Positions 23,044-33,891 of a stretch of 64,000 bases of DNA are shown piece by piece. Each line of letters starts with the position of its first letter. Position 1 is the first letter of the stretch. The notes under the pieces were generated by a model, which worked only from the letters and a program-made list of their open reading frames with translations, was not told the origin of the DNA and did not search any database. This DNA comes from Saccopteryx bilineata (Eukaryota; Chordata; Mammalia; Chiroptera; Emballonuridae), in the NCBI RefSeq assembly GCF_036850765.1, contig NC_089492.1, positions 168,266,296 to 168,330,295 of the forward strand, in the 5' to 3' direction. A program made the position numbers and the translations under genes.

Positions 23044-24099
23044 ATATAATTAGTTAAACCAGGATTTTCTTGGATATAAGAACCCTAAATCTATTAAAAG
23101 TCTGTTCTTTGTGCCAAGATGTTGGCAGTCCCTGGTGAGGAAGTGTGCTGTCCTGCCTGCCCATGCCCATGTTCTGCTTTGGACAGACTTTCAACCTGGC
23201 TTCTGTGTTGGGGACACAGCCTGGCCTTTGATGTGCTTCAGGTGTTTTGAAGACTCTACTTACCTGCTACTGCGTTCTTCAGTGAAACTTTCTTCCCATT
23301 TTTGTCTTTTGGACAGCTCACATGACTCACTTTGTTTCCTGACCAGTGACTACTAACACATTCAACTTTGTATGACACTGTTACTCAGCTCAGGTAACCT
23401 GGTCACACCAATCACTACTGTGACACTAATTAAAAGAAAGTAAGCTCTGGAACAGATATAACCCAAGTCAAAAACCCAACCCTTTGACCCTGTCTCAAAG
23501 ATCTTAGAAAACGGGCAGTTCCAGGTACTTGATGTTATTGACTGAACCTTCAGTTGACATGTAGGAGTTATATTATTTTACCTGTTTTTTGTTGTTGTTG
23601 TTATTTTATCTTAATTCTTGAAAAATATTTTTGGGAGGCATACAGTACTAAGATAGATGATGGCTATGTTCTCTCAGGCCATTAAGCGTACTGTTTTCCG
23701 GTGTCCATTGTTGTGCTTGCAAGGTCTGGTGCCAATCCAGTCACTGTTCCTTTTTAAGTGAACAATATTTGCTCTGACTGCATTTAAGATCTTTGGGGGT
23801 CTGCCATGTCATGGTGATTGTCTCTAAGAGTAGATATATTTTTATTTATTCATTTGGGATGGTTGGGCTTCCTGATTCTAAGGATTCATATTTTTCATAA
23901 AATTTAAAAATGTTTGAGTATTTCCTCTTCCTCATTCTCTTCAATGCCTGTTACTAGCGCTCCAGTTTTGCATGTATTAAATCTGTTAGTCCTCTGTGTC
24001 TCTTAAACTTTTATATATATTTTCCATCTTTTTATCTCTGTGCTCTGCAATCCAGATTAATATCTTCAAATCTGTTTTAAACTTTACTGACTCTTGCAG
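23044..24099. other. Non-repetitive or very old LINE-like sequence
   Basis: No gene. The T-rich stretch 23570-24090 has the feel of a very old antisense LINE but no diagnostic phrase is secure. Confidence 0.35.
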
Positions 24100-24105
24100 C
24101 ACCTG

Positions 24106-24519
24106 TGTCACAACTTAATTTTAACCAGTTGTATAACCAGTGGCCATGGCCTTGCGCATGCAGGTTCACGTTGGATTCCGGCAGACAGTAAAGGAATGGA
24201 CTCACAGGCTCCCGCCAGCAAAACAGGGACTCACTGGATTCACAGGCCCCCGCCAGCAAAACAGGCCTGGTGGAAAATACCTCTTCTCTGGCAAACAATA
24301 GCAAGCAATCGCCCTGCCCCCTGGAAGCAGGCAATCCGTAATTTGTAATCTGCTGCCCTGAGGGCAAGCACCTGCAGCCTTCCATACACTGGCAGCCTTT
24401 GTGAGAGGCCAGTGGTCAGTTTGAAGATAGCCTCCTCCTTCCTTTGCATACACCACACACAGGGCACTGCACCGCACCAAAGCACCAATTAGGCAAAATA
24501 CAAGCGGGCAAATTTAACA
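24106..24519 (-). mobile_element. LTR-like block (candidate solo LTR)
   Basis: This 414-bp CpG-containing block differs in composition from its AT-rich surroundings. It begins TG (tgtcacaac) and ends CA (tttaaca) and is flanked by cacctg (24100-24105) and cacttg (24520-24525), a 5-of-6 match. No clear TATA or AATAAA was found, so the LTR call is tentative. It carries a 40-bp-period duplication and a 53-bp segment shared with the RPSA pseudogene nearby. Confidence 0.35.
24198..24266. repeat. Two-copy 40-bp-period tandem repeat
   Basis: The units read 'actcacaggctcccgccagc' then aaaacagg, and 'attcacaggcccccgccagc' then aaaacagg, 40 bp apart. Confidence 0.8.
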
Positions 24520-24929
24520 CACTTGTTTCACACTTGAAACACATTGATTTGTCCAATACCGGTCTATTGAGCTTTTTAATTCAAATGATTATTTTCTTAT
24601 TATTTTTCCTGTGTCAAAATTTCAAAATTGTCTGGTTTTGGTTTTTTTTACTGATTCCTATTCCTTGCTTTTATTTTCAAGCCTCCTGTTTATATCTTTA
24701 AACATATTAAACTTATTTTAAAAAAACATTTTATAGTTTATGTGTGATTCTTCCACTATCTGAAATCACTGTGAATCTGAGTTTTCCCTTCATTGTTTCT
24801 TCAGGGTCTCAGTCACAGTGTCTTTCCCTTGTACATTTTGTGAATTTTGAATGGACATGTATTTCTTGGAACATGGTCTGTGAAAATTTTTTGAAGCCTG
24901 AATTAAAGTTATCATTTTTTTAATGAAAC

Positions 24930-25544
24930 ACAGCTTTTTGAAACTTTCTTTTCCATCAGCCTTGTTTCCATTCTGTTTAAGAGTGTGTGAGAACAGCTTA
25001 AGATCACTCAGTTGTTGTTCCACTCAGTGGTCATCCCTAACTATTCAGCGGCCTGAATAGTGTGGGCTGCAGCCTCGTCTGCAAGGGCAGCTCAGCAGCC
25101 AGATTCAGTAGGAAACTGAGGAGTAGGCACAGAGAGCCCCTGCACAACTTCAGACCAGTCTGTGACATCAGGCTGAGCAGCAGTGACCTCGGGAGCTGGA
25201 GCAATCTATCCACCCTGAGATAGCGCTTTGGTCACGGCCATTTCAGCAGCAGCCTGAACTTCCTTTTCAGTCTCTTCAGGGTCTCTGAAGAAGTAAAGAT
25301 CATGAATGACATCCCATGGGTGTTCCTGTTAGATGGTGCCATGTGTCCACAACATCAGACCCACTGATTGAACCCCCTTGCTGTTGCAAGGGAACATGGC
25401 AGTGTCCACATGGTGCAGGGGAGAGTTTGTGTTACACAGAGCGATGGTTGGCAGGTTAACACAATGACACCTTTGTGAGAGGCTGGTGGTCAGTTTGAAG
25501 ATAACCACCTCCTTCCTTTGCAGGACATCGAGGGCTCTGGACAT
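24930..25544 (-). pseudogene. RPSA: Processed pseudogene of ribosomal protein SA (laminin receptor), internally deleted
   Basis: The functional gene encodes a 40S ribosomal subunit protein of about 295 residues, also reported as a laminin receptor. On the minus strand the start reads [18 protein letters not shown], then jumps to the '[20 protein letters not shown]' region (here [21 protein letters not shown]), continues through the [21 protein letters not shown] and HGTI blocks, and after a frameshift into the acidic C-terminal tail, with a TAA at 24998-25000. The 3'UTR match ends near 24930 in A-rich sequence. Roughly codons 18-125 are missing, along with the MLAREVLRMR segment. There are no introns, several in-frame stops follow, and no gene neighbours are present, so it is a dead retrocopy. 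The family match comes from my memory of the gene and not from a search. Confidence 0.85.
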
Positions 25545-26058
25545 TATGAAAGTTTCCCTCTAAATTATGTGGGAACCAGAAACAACACCATATGGGCCCC
25601 TCTCTGTGTAGCACAGAAAGGCCGAGTTACTTGCCTTTAAAAAGAATATATGTTTATTCTGCTTTGCATTGGAGTACTATCAACCTAAAAGCACTTCAAA
25701 TACTCCCTTAAGAATTTTTAAACCACACAGATAGAATTTGGGCCAAATACCTATGTGAAGACCATTTTGTGTTCATGACTATTTCAGGGAGGTTATTTTT
25801 CTTTTTGGAGTTAAAAGAGCAAGTTCCTTCCTGTACCTTCTGTGTGGGAAGGCTTATTTTTTATTTCCACTTATAGTAAGATGTGAGCTTTAGACAAGAG
25901 TCTCCTGTTGGCCTCTCCATCATGAACAGAGTTTCTCTTTCTTTTGCCTCATCCTACATAGCATCATATTAAAGCTTAAGATCACCAAGATTCACCTCCC
26001 AGCAGAGCCTACCATCACCATTTACTCCTAGGACCCACACTTTCACTCTGTGTTAGTC
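25545..26058. other. Non-repetitive stretch, nothing recognised
   Basis: No gene or repeat identified. Confidence 0.45.
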
Positions 26059-26066
26059 CTGTACAG

Positions 26067-26359
26067 CAGTGGTCCCCAACTCCTGGGCCGTGGACCGGTA
26101 CTGGTCCGTGGGTCATTTGGTACCAGTCCACAGAGAAAGAATAAATAACTTACATTTCCGTTTTATTTATATTTAAGTCTGAACGATGTTTTATTTTTAA
26201 AAATGACCAGATTCCCTCTGTTACATCCGTCTAAGACTCACTCTTGATGCTTGTCTCGGTCACGTGATACATTTATTCGTCCCACCCTAAAGTCTGGTCC
26301 GTGAAAATATTTTCTGACATTAAACCAGTCCGTGGCCCAAAAAAGGTTGGGGACCACTG
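26067..26359. mobile_element. Non-autonomous hAT MITE with perfect 8-bp TSD
   Basis: A 293-bp element with termini cagtggtccccaac and gttggggaccactg, perfect 14-bp inverted copies. The 8-mer ctgtacag flanks both sides (26059-26066 and 26360-26367). Sub-terminal 'gggccgtggaccggtactgg' and 'ccagtccgtggcccaa' also pair. No coding content. Confidence 0.92.
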
Positions 26360-26367
26360 CTGTACAG

Positions 26368-26940
26368 ACTCTTCCCTTACTTTCTTATCAGCCCAGAAGT
26401 GGTTTACCATTTCTATTCTCTTATCCTTTATTTTTAGTTGACTCAACAGAAAGTTGCCCAGGTATCTGGAAGTAGAACTACATGCAGTTAATAAATATTT
26501 TGTATCGTGGCGGTCAGGGGGCCTGTCCTGTCTCTAGCAAATACCAACTTGTCTGTTCATTTCCTCAACCCAAGTGTGGCATGGATGGGCCCCCTCTTCT
26601 TCCATGCCTTTTATAGTTCAACACATGCCACCAGCCAGCCCTATAGTGTGGGGGGCTATATGGATATCAGCAGATGTGGCTGTGGCAAATGCTGATGCTT
26701 CTTACCTCTCCAGGTGACAATTCCTAGGAGGGATGGGCCCTTCCCTTTGTGCCTCTGAATTGAGTTGTGTAGTCTTTAGTGGCATGCTGGACTTTAGGAG
26801 TGCCAGGCCTGTATCATTTAGGCCCGAGATCAATGGCTCCTGGTGTCTTCGTCACTGCTGTTCCAGCTGCCGTCTCCCAGGTATGTCTGGATGTCCTGCC
26901 ACACTGCCCCAAGCATCCTGTTTCTTTTTTCAGCCCTGTG
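26368..26940. other. Non-repetitive stretch, GC-richer
   Basis: Moderately GC-rich with frames at 26507-26695 and 26733-27005 that match nothing I know. No splice-flanked exon could be argued. Confidence 0.4.
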
Positions 26941-26945
26941 CTCTA

Positions 26946-27129
26946 AGGCAAAGTAGGCAAGCGATGGCCTGCAGGCTACCTCTCACCCACAGCCTGTTTT
27001 TGTAAACAAAGTTTTATTAGAACACAGCCACACTCATTCATGTCTTTGGCTACTTTCACCTTACAATGACACACAAAACTGAAAATATTTACTGTCTGTC
27101 ACTTTAGAGAAGAAGTGTGCCCACCTTGC
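26946..27129 (+). mobile_element. hAT-Charlie-type fragment
   Basis: 'gtttttgtaaacaaagtttt' then 'attagaacacagccacac', followed by 'aaaatatttactgtctgtca', is a common mammalian hAT-Charlie MITE pattern. Ends are degraded. Confidence 0.55.
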
Positions 27130-27545
27130 TCTGAGACCCTGCACTAGGCTGATATCTCTCCCGTCAGCTCTTCCTAGAGCATCTTGTATCAAGTCATCCC
27201 TCCCCATCACCACCCATATAACCTCACCAGCTCCAGCCTTTTCCAAAACACTGACAGTTTCCTTCTGTCCTCAGCCTGGTCAAGGTTTTTCCTTTGAAGC
27301 ACTAGAAACGCATCACTGCATGTTACAAGACAATTAGTCACTTGCCCTGGGAGACCCTCACATAATTTAGTTACAGTCTTTCTGCTCCATCAGGAACCTC
27401 TCACTACTGAAACAGGAGTAAGTGTTCGGTTCTAGACCATTTTGGGGAAGGCCTCTGTCTTATCTCCATTCATTTAAACATTCACTGCAAGTATACATTT
27501 TAAGCAGTAGATATAATCATGGAAATAAAACATATAGCAAACATA
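27130..27545. other. Non-repetitive stretch
   Basis: No gene or repeat identified. Confidence 0.4.
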
Positions 27546-27904
27546 CACAGTTGTCCTTCTCCATATCATGGTTCACTTTTCACAGTCCTACTGTATCACG
27601 GATTTTAGAATTTTATTTATCTAATTTTGTATCGCAGATTTTTCGCTATATCGTGGGATTTTGCAGTATATAGGTATTTTTACATATTTATTATTTTAAT
27701 TATTTTTGTGGTAAAATAAGCAAAATAAATGTGGAAAAGGTTAATAACAGTGTGGGGGAAGTTTATAAGAGTATGGGGAGGGTTTATACAGCCTTAAAAT
27801 ATATATAAGTAATAAAATAAATATAAGGTTACTACTTCACAGATTTTCACCTATCACGGGGGGTTCTGGAATCTAACCCCCACAATAGACAAGGCACCAC
27901 TGTA
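27546..27904. mobile_element. Tigger/pogo-like non-autonomous transposon
   Basis: The ends 'acagttgtccttctccatat' and, inverted, 'acagtggtgccttgtctatt' are imperfect inverted repeats with a TA at the right edge. Internal 'tatcacggattttagaattt', 'tatcgcagatttttcgctat' and 'atcacggggggttctggaat' show the repeated 'tatcgcgg' motif typical of such elements. Assigned to the Tc1/mariner superfamily by this pattern only. Confidence 0.55.
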
Positions 27905-28109
27905 AAACATTTTTTTTGGTAAAGTTAAATAGCACTTAATGGCAGCACCAAAGGAGCTCTCCTTTTAAAGTAGTATCTGAAGAAATGAATAATTCATTCA
28001 TTCATACTGAAAATATCACCAACAAGTATGCCTGTTTTGTAGAAGAGGTTCATCACTATGCTGTCTATACCTGAAAGAGCATGGGTTATCAATAGCCTCA
28101 TGGTCAGAA

Positions 28110-28400
28110 GTATGAATTGTGGAGACAAACTGCTTAGGTGGGAATCCCCACTGTGACCCTAACTGGTGATCATGGGCAGGTCACTGAGTCTCTCTGTGCC
28201 TCAGTTTCCTTGTCTGAACAGAGGAGCAATAGGGTTCTTAATATGATGAAATATGATAAAAATATTTTAAAGTAGTACTTAAAACAGTGCTTAGGATCTA
28301 GGAAGTCTTCACATGTTAGTCATTGTCATCATATGTTATTGAATCCGTCTGACCTTGTGTTTTCTCATCTGTAAAGTAGAAATCACAGTAATAAATCTCT
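28110..28400 (+). mobile_element. MIR SINE (possibly two overlapping copies)
   Basis: 'catgggcaggtcactgagtc' then 'tctctgtgcctcagtttcct' and 'tgtctgaacagaggagcaat' is the conserved MIR core. A second weaker core-like phrase, 'ttttctcatctgtaaagtag', follows near 28360. Confidence 0.8.
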
Positions 28401-28568
28401 ATTTTGTTTGAGGAATAAGTAAGATATATTTAAAGGACCAAAACAGGGCACACTGTAGAAGTCAAATAAGTCATAGGTAGATTCCATTTTTCTATGTCTT
28501 CCGTTCTCTGCTGAGGCTATCAATAAATTCCTTTTTTGAAAGAAGTGGTTTCTGGAAACATCTGGAAC

Positions 28569-28901
28569 CTAGTGGTCATCCTGGTGGGCCTTCAATGACT
28601 GTTTTGGCTCATGCTGTTGCTCAACACTGTATGAGAAGCCACCACCTCCAGGAAGCTGTCCCTGATCTGTAGCTCCCACCATCTTGGTGCTTCCATGGCA
28701 TTGCTTGATGACTTGGTCTGCCGAAACAGGGACGGCATGATTCATCTGCATGTCTTTTGTGACTGCCAGATTATGTTCCAATAGGAACTGAAGGCCTACT
28801 GGTTCAGCACACAAAAAAATGAATAAACAGATGCAAATTAAAATCTCTTTGTGAATACACAGTAAAGATTCCTGTCTTAAGAATTTTTCAGTATGGCTCA
28901 T
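28569..28901 (-). other. Unidentified open frame, possible exon or decayed coding sequence
   Basis: A 110-codon minus-strand frame in sequence with no repeat signature. Its second half contains QFLLEHNLAVTKDMQMNHAV and VGATDQGQLPGGGGFSYSVE and ends QSLKAHQDDH-stop. Upstream on the minus strand lies a T-rich run ('tttattcattttttt') and then 'ccag', which could be a splice acceptor near 28800. I do not recognise the protein. It could equally be chance. Confidence 0.2.
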
Positions 28902-28904
28902 TGT

Positions 28905-29159
28905 CTCAATACCACATAACTCTCATAAGAGTGCTGTATATATATTGTTCTTTCTACGCATCTGCGAATTGCAGAGTTAATGGAAATATGCACACAGACT
29001 AACACCCACAATACATGCCAATTTAGCTATAGTGTCCTCTAAGCCTGTGTTTTCCCTAATCTGTACATTTTGTTCAAACATCATTCACTATTTAAAGTCA
29101 TTTCTAAAAATATTTTTAAGTTACTTTATAAATGTTTAGTTTTTTAATAATTTAGTGGA
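28905..29159. other. Non-repetitive stretch
   Basis: AT-rich sequence with nothing recognised. Confidence 0.4.
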
Positions 29160-29531
29160 CCCTAGCCAGTTGGCTCAGCAATAGAGCATCATTCCTGCAT
29201 GTGGAAGTCCTGGGTTTGATTCCCAACCAGGGCACACAGGAGAAGCGCTCATCTGCTTCTCCACCCCTCCCCCTCTCCTTTCTCTCTGTCTCTCTCTTCC
29301 CTTCCTGCAGCCAAGGCTGCATCAGAGCAAAGTTGGCCCGGGCACTGAGGATGGCTCTATGGCCTCTGCCTCAGGCACTAGAATGGCTCCAGCTGCTATG
29401 GAGCAACGTCCTAGATGGGCCAAGCATCACCCCCTAGTGGACATGCCATGGATTCCTGTCAGGCACATGTGGGGAGTCTGTCTCTCTGCCTCCCCTGCTT
29501 CTCATTTTGGAAAAATACAAAAAATAATAAT
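29160..29531 (+). mobile_element. VES-like SINE
   Basis: 'ccctagccagttggctcagc' and 'ctgggtttgattcccaacca' are followed by the usual body. Degenerate flanking repeats (aataatttagtgga near 29146-29159 and gataattaagtgga near 29532-29545) and many CpG losses suggest an older copy. Confidence 0.85.
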
Positions 29532-29545
29532 GATAATTAAGTGGA

Positions 29546-30300
29546 AATTCATTTGGAGAGTGGGTTTGGTTTACAAAATAAACCAGACTGCCGGACCTGT
29601 GCAGAAGATGGTGTGAACACAGAAATCTCACCCACCATGCCTTATGTAACTATTGAACCTGCTTTATTACTGCTTGTTGGAACTGTTTAGAGCACTGTAG
29701 GGTTTAACAAGTGCTTAAAGACAGAAAATTACTTTACCATTCAGTGAACCTAGAATATGAAAGGGGTTTCTGGGGGCTTTTGTTCAGAGGGTGGTTGTAA
29801 ATATAGCCAACTCTTGACTGTTAATCAGGTAGAGGAGTAGAGGAATAAGACCCACACAGTGGAGTGTGACAAAGACAAATCACACTTGAATTTGCCCTGT
29901 ACTGAGCACCCCACAGGCTAGAGGCATAATCTCTGCTTCAGCAGAGAAACTGTAAGACTGAGAAGTCTTACAGAGTAATGACTATTTCAAACAATTAAAG
30001 TGATGTGCGACATGGGTGTTGTGCAGGCCTTCTCATGGCCCCGCAACGTGGGCAAGGCAGGGAATGCAGGTCTCTGATGTGCTTCACCACAGGCCTCTCA
30101 TCCCAGATTGTTCTAATTTCAGGTTCCAAGCTACGGCCCTGAGAAAGGTGCTTGGGCCCTTGTGACCATGTGGTAGTCCTCCTGGTGGATAATTTGTCTA
30201 TTGAATTCTTATTTATTGAAAATAAGTGTGGAATCCTGGACATGTTGGCAGATTGAAGAGAATTATTTTCATCATTTTTTGAATCAGAAGCTTTAGGACA
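29546..30300. other. Non-repetitive stretch
   Basis: No gene or repeat identified. The minus-strand frame 29995-30318 has no recognisable domain. Confidence 0.4.
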
Positions 30301-30304
30301 GGAG

Positions 30305-30695
30305 GTATAAACACACACACTGGGACATTATTCAGCCAAAGGAAAGGAATTCTGGCACATGCTGCAACATGGATGAAACTTGATGACATTATGCTCAGTG
30401 AAAGAAGCCAAACACAGAAGGACAAATACTGCATGATTCCACTTAAATGATGTTCCTAAAGCAGTCAAATTCATGGAGACAGAAAATAGAATAGAATTGT
30501 GGTCACCAGGGGCTGAGGAAAGGGGAAATGGAGAGTTAGTGTTTAATGGGCACACAGTTTCAGTTTAGAAAGGTAAAAAAGTTCTAGAGAAGGAGGGTGG
30601 TGATGGTTACACAACACTGTGAATGTACTTAATGTCACAGAACACTTAAAAATGGTTAAGATGGTAAATTTTATGTTATAGGTATGACAGCTCCT
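30305..30695 (+). mobile_element. Old LINE-1 (L1M-type) 3' end
   Basis: 'gggacattattcagccaaag', 'gatgaaacttgatgacatta', 'tgctcagtgaaagaagccaa' and 'gattccacttaaatgatgtt' follow the L1M ORF2 end. 'ggtaaattttatgttatagg' is its 3' terminus. Confidence 0.8.
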
Positions 30696-30699
30696 ATTC

Positions 30700-32958
30700 T
30701 AAGATTTAACAGGCTCAGATCCTGTCGATACTAGATTCAGTTTGCCAAGGCTTGAAGGTGTTGGCAGTTTTGCATTCGGTAGGGTCACAGACCAAAGGTC
30801 GTTTACTTTGGCATTTTTAAAAAGATTTAGAGCTTATGGAATTTTTCAATCAGCCTAGTCTTAAAGCCCGGATTAAGCAAAGTGTACTTTCTTACTTAAA
30901 TGTAAAACAATAGCAGGCAGCATAAAAGCTTTCCCAGGGCTATTTTTCCCTTGAAGTAACAAAAAGAAACCTGAATGAGAGAGGAAATATTCTTTCATGG
31001 AATCAGATACTACAGAAAGGAAATTTCAATCCACATGATTTAGCACAGAAGGAAAGTGGAGAGAGGTTAAAACTGTGAACTGCAAAAAGTTCTGTAGGGA
31101 GGCTATTTTTAATAGCAAAAATACTATAAATCCTGTTGTTCCATTACACTCCAGTGAATGAAGTTATTTGCCTTTCTCTATGTTGACCACTACTCACTGT
31201 GGTCGGATCAGGCTGCCCTGAGCAGCATCTGACATCAGTGGAGAGACCTACTGTTACGGTAAACTGGGCCTCACTAGTTTTGTTGTGACCTTTGGTGTAC
31301 GTGGTGCTTCTAGTGACACATTGGAGCCACATATTCACTTTTCAGCATTTCTCTAGGGTAGAAAGAACAATCAAAAACTTTGAACCAAAGCTCATTATGG
31401 ATACCATTTTGTGGGACTATAATGCATCGCATGGAAAAATGCATCAAGGGCTTACATCCAAGCCTGCTCTGCAGGGCGTCTTCTACTACTCTCAGGACCC
31501 ATTCAGTGCTGCTCTCTTCTGCGAGGTGCTCAGGAGAACATGAAGTCAGGTGTTTGCCTCTTCCGTCTGGATCTGGCTTTCCTGATGAGGGCTGTGGATC
31601 AGAATCTGTTAAAGGCCCAGGAATCTGTTTTTCAGTGGCTTTGCAGCTAATTCTACTGCTTGGCCACATATGTGAAGCAAACCTTAATCGGTTATATTCC
31701 ATGAATGGTAAAAAATCAAAGGCTTACATGTAAACATGGTGCGTGGTTGGATGGAAAGGAGAGTCTCTCAAAGCCAGGCTGCTAGTAGAGTTTGCGGTAG
31801 TGTGTGCGTGCTGGTAGCCATAGCTCAGGTCTTTCAGGAGAGCTGCACCTCCATGAAATTCACCCCTCAGGCCGTTTTACCTGTAAGGAAAACAGCAGAC
31901 AGGTCACAGGGCTTCCCATGCTGGGACCCTAAAAGAAGGCAGAGAGTCTGTGGGTCCCCTCTGTCTCCACTGACTCTTCCCTCAGACATTGGAGGTGGAA
32001 GTGGACACCTGCCCTCAGCATTCAGGGAAGAAGTGCTTTCAAGAGCCAGAGCTGCTGCACATAGAAGAGGCAAGAGACACCACTGATCTGAAAAAGGACA
32101 AGAAAGTGACAGAAAACTGACAGAAGAACTAAAGGGCCTTGAGGTTCCAGGGATACTTGGCTTTGTGCACAGTCCACTCCTCAGGAGCTTGGTCCCTGAA
32201 TGTCACTGATCATGTTCATTGTGATGACTCTGAACCATCAGGAAGAAGTGGTGACTGTGTTCACTTTACTGTGGCAGACGGAGAGATGTGACTTCCAGAT
32301 GTGAATGTTTCCTACAAAACAGATAAAAGAAAAAAACTGGAACGATTTGTTTCTGAGAAGAATTTGTTTTCATACGTAACCGAACCACAAAGGACTGGCT
32401 CAGCAGCATATCTAGTAGCCATCAGTTCCCCACTTAGGTGTGCTCTGCAGCCCCCCAGACTCTCACATTGAGGAATAGCTGTATTATCATACCCATATTG
32501 CACATACATTTTCCAATACTTTTGCACTCTGGTTATCATCCCAACCTTCAGTAGCAAATTAAATGTGATGTGAACCTTGGTCCCCCCATTTTACCTAGAA
32601 TTTCAAAATTTGGTTTTTTGTTTTTTTAAAAAAAACCAAACACCTCAAAGTTAGCTCTCACCTCCTGAAACCACATATATGACATATTGTTAAGTGAACT
32701 GAGTAGAGGTGACAACCTTTGTACTAAAGAAGGTTGATTACTGAGGGGGATTCTGTTTCCTTCTAATGAGTGGGTCCTGAGCCACTTACACAGTGAAGGT
32801 ATGATTCAGTTCCCAGAAATGTTTTTCATCACCAGCTCTTCAGGAATGTATTGTTCTACAAGCTGAGGTCTCCTAGTGCAGGTTTGGAATGCAAGTGACA
32901 TTTGAAAGGTCTTGCTGTGCAGCAGCTTCCCTGTTGGCTGTAAATATCTCTGGTATTT
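30700..32958. other. Non-repetitive stretch
   Basis: About 2.2 kb without a recognised gene. Overlapping open frames on both strands (31310-31702 minus, 31380-31733 plus, 31736-32086 plus) are probably chance in GC-richer DNA. 'gatcagaatctgttaaaggc' near 31600 faintly recalls a MER5-type repeat. Confidence 0.45.
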
Positions 32959-32974
32959 AAAAATAAAGGTAATT

Positions 32975-33364
32975 GGCCCTGGCCGGTTGGCTCAATGGTA
33001 GAGCATCGGCCTGGCGTGCAGAGGTCCTGGGTTCGATTCCCGGCCAGGGCACACAGGAGAAATGCCCATCTGCTTCTACACCCCTTCCCCTCTCCTTCCT
33101 CTCTGTCTCTCTCTTCCCTTGCCGCAGCCGAGGCTCCATTGGAGCAAAAATGGCCTGGGCGCTGGGGATGGCTCCTTGGCCACTGCCCGAGGCACTAGAG
33201 TGGCTCTGGTCACAACAGAGCGACGCCCCGGAGGGGCAGAGCATCGCCCCCTGGTGGGCAGAGCGTCGCCCCTTGGTGGGCATGCTGGGTGGATCCTGGT
33301 CGGGCGCATGCAGGAGTCTGTCTGACTGTCTCTCCCCGTTTCCAGCTTCAGAAAAATACAAAAA

Positions 33365-33401
<37 letters not shown>
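32975..33401 (+). mobile_element. VES-like SINE, full length with (AAAT)n tail
   Basis: The head 'ggccctggccggttggctca', box B 'gggttcgattcccggccagg', complete body and an AAATA tail of about ten units at 33362-33401. Flanking duplication of 16 bp with one mismatch (32959-32974 and 33402-33417). The intact promoter boxes and long regular tail mark a young copy. Confidence 0.93.
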
Positions 33402-33403
<2 letters not shown>

Positions 33404-33891
33404 AAATAAAGCTAATTGATGTCTATGGTTAGGATCTGTTATTTAAATGTGGAGAGGATGACGTCAGAGTAATGGCGGGGTAGGAAGCGAAACCGATAAA
33501 TCTCCCCCAAAACTCAACAAGATCTTCAACCAGAAACAGAAAAACCTATCCTTGGAGCCTCCAGATGTTTCGCAATACACCCGAAGGTATGGTCGAGCAA
33601 AAAATTGGCTAAATATATAACCAAACCCCGAAGGAAATAGGGAGTAAGAAATGCTCTGCCTTCCTAACTAACCTAAACAGGGCGGCTTTTCTGGGAACTG
33701 TGAATATAGAAACTGAGGCGGGCAAAGGGGGTGAATAGATCCAGGCTGTGGCACAAATGGCCGAACCAGGCTGTGGCACGGGGATCCAAGCCGAGGAAAA
33801 ACTGTTCCTGTGGCAACCCGGGCAATACAAGCTAACACTCGCGCCAAACCCAGACAAAGAAAGACAAGCGGGGCAGCCATTTTACCCAATC

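Noticed and set aside
31310..32086. Overlapping open frames of 116-130 codons on both strands
   Set aside because: They lie on opposite strands of the same DNA or abut without splice signals, match no family I know, and GC-richer unique DNA readily gives such frames.
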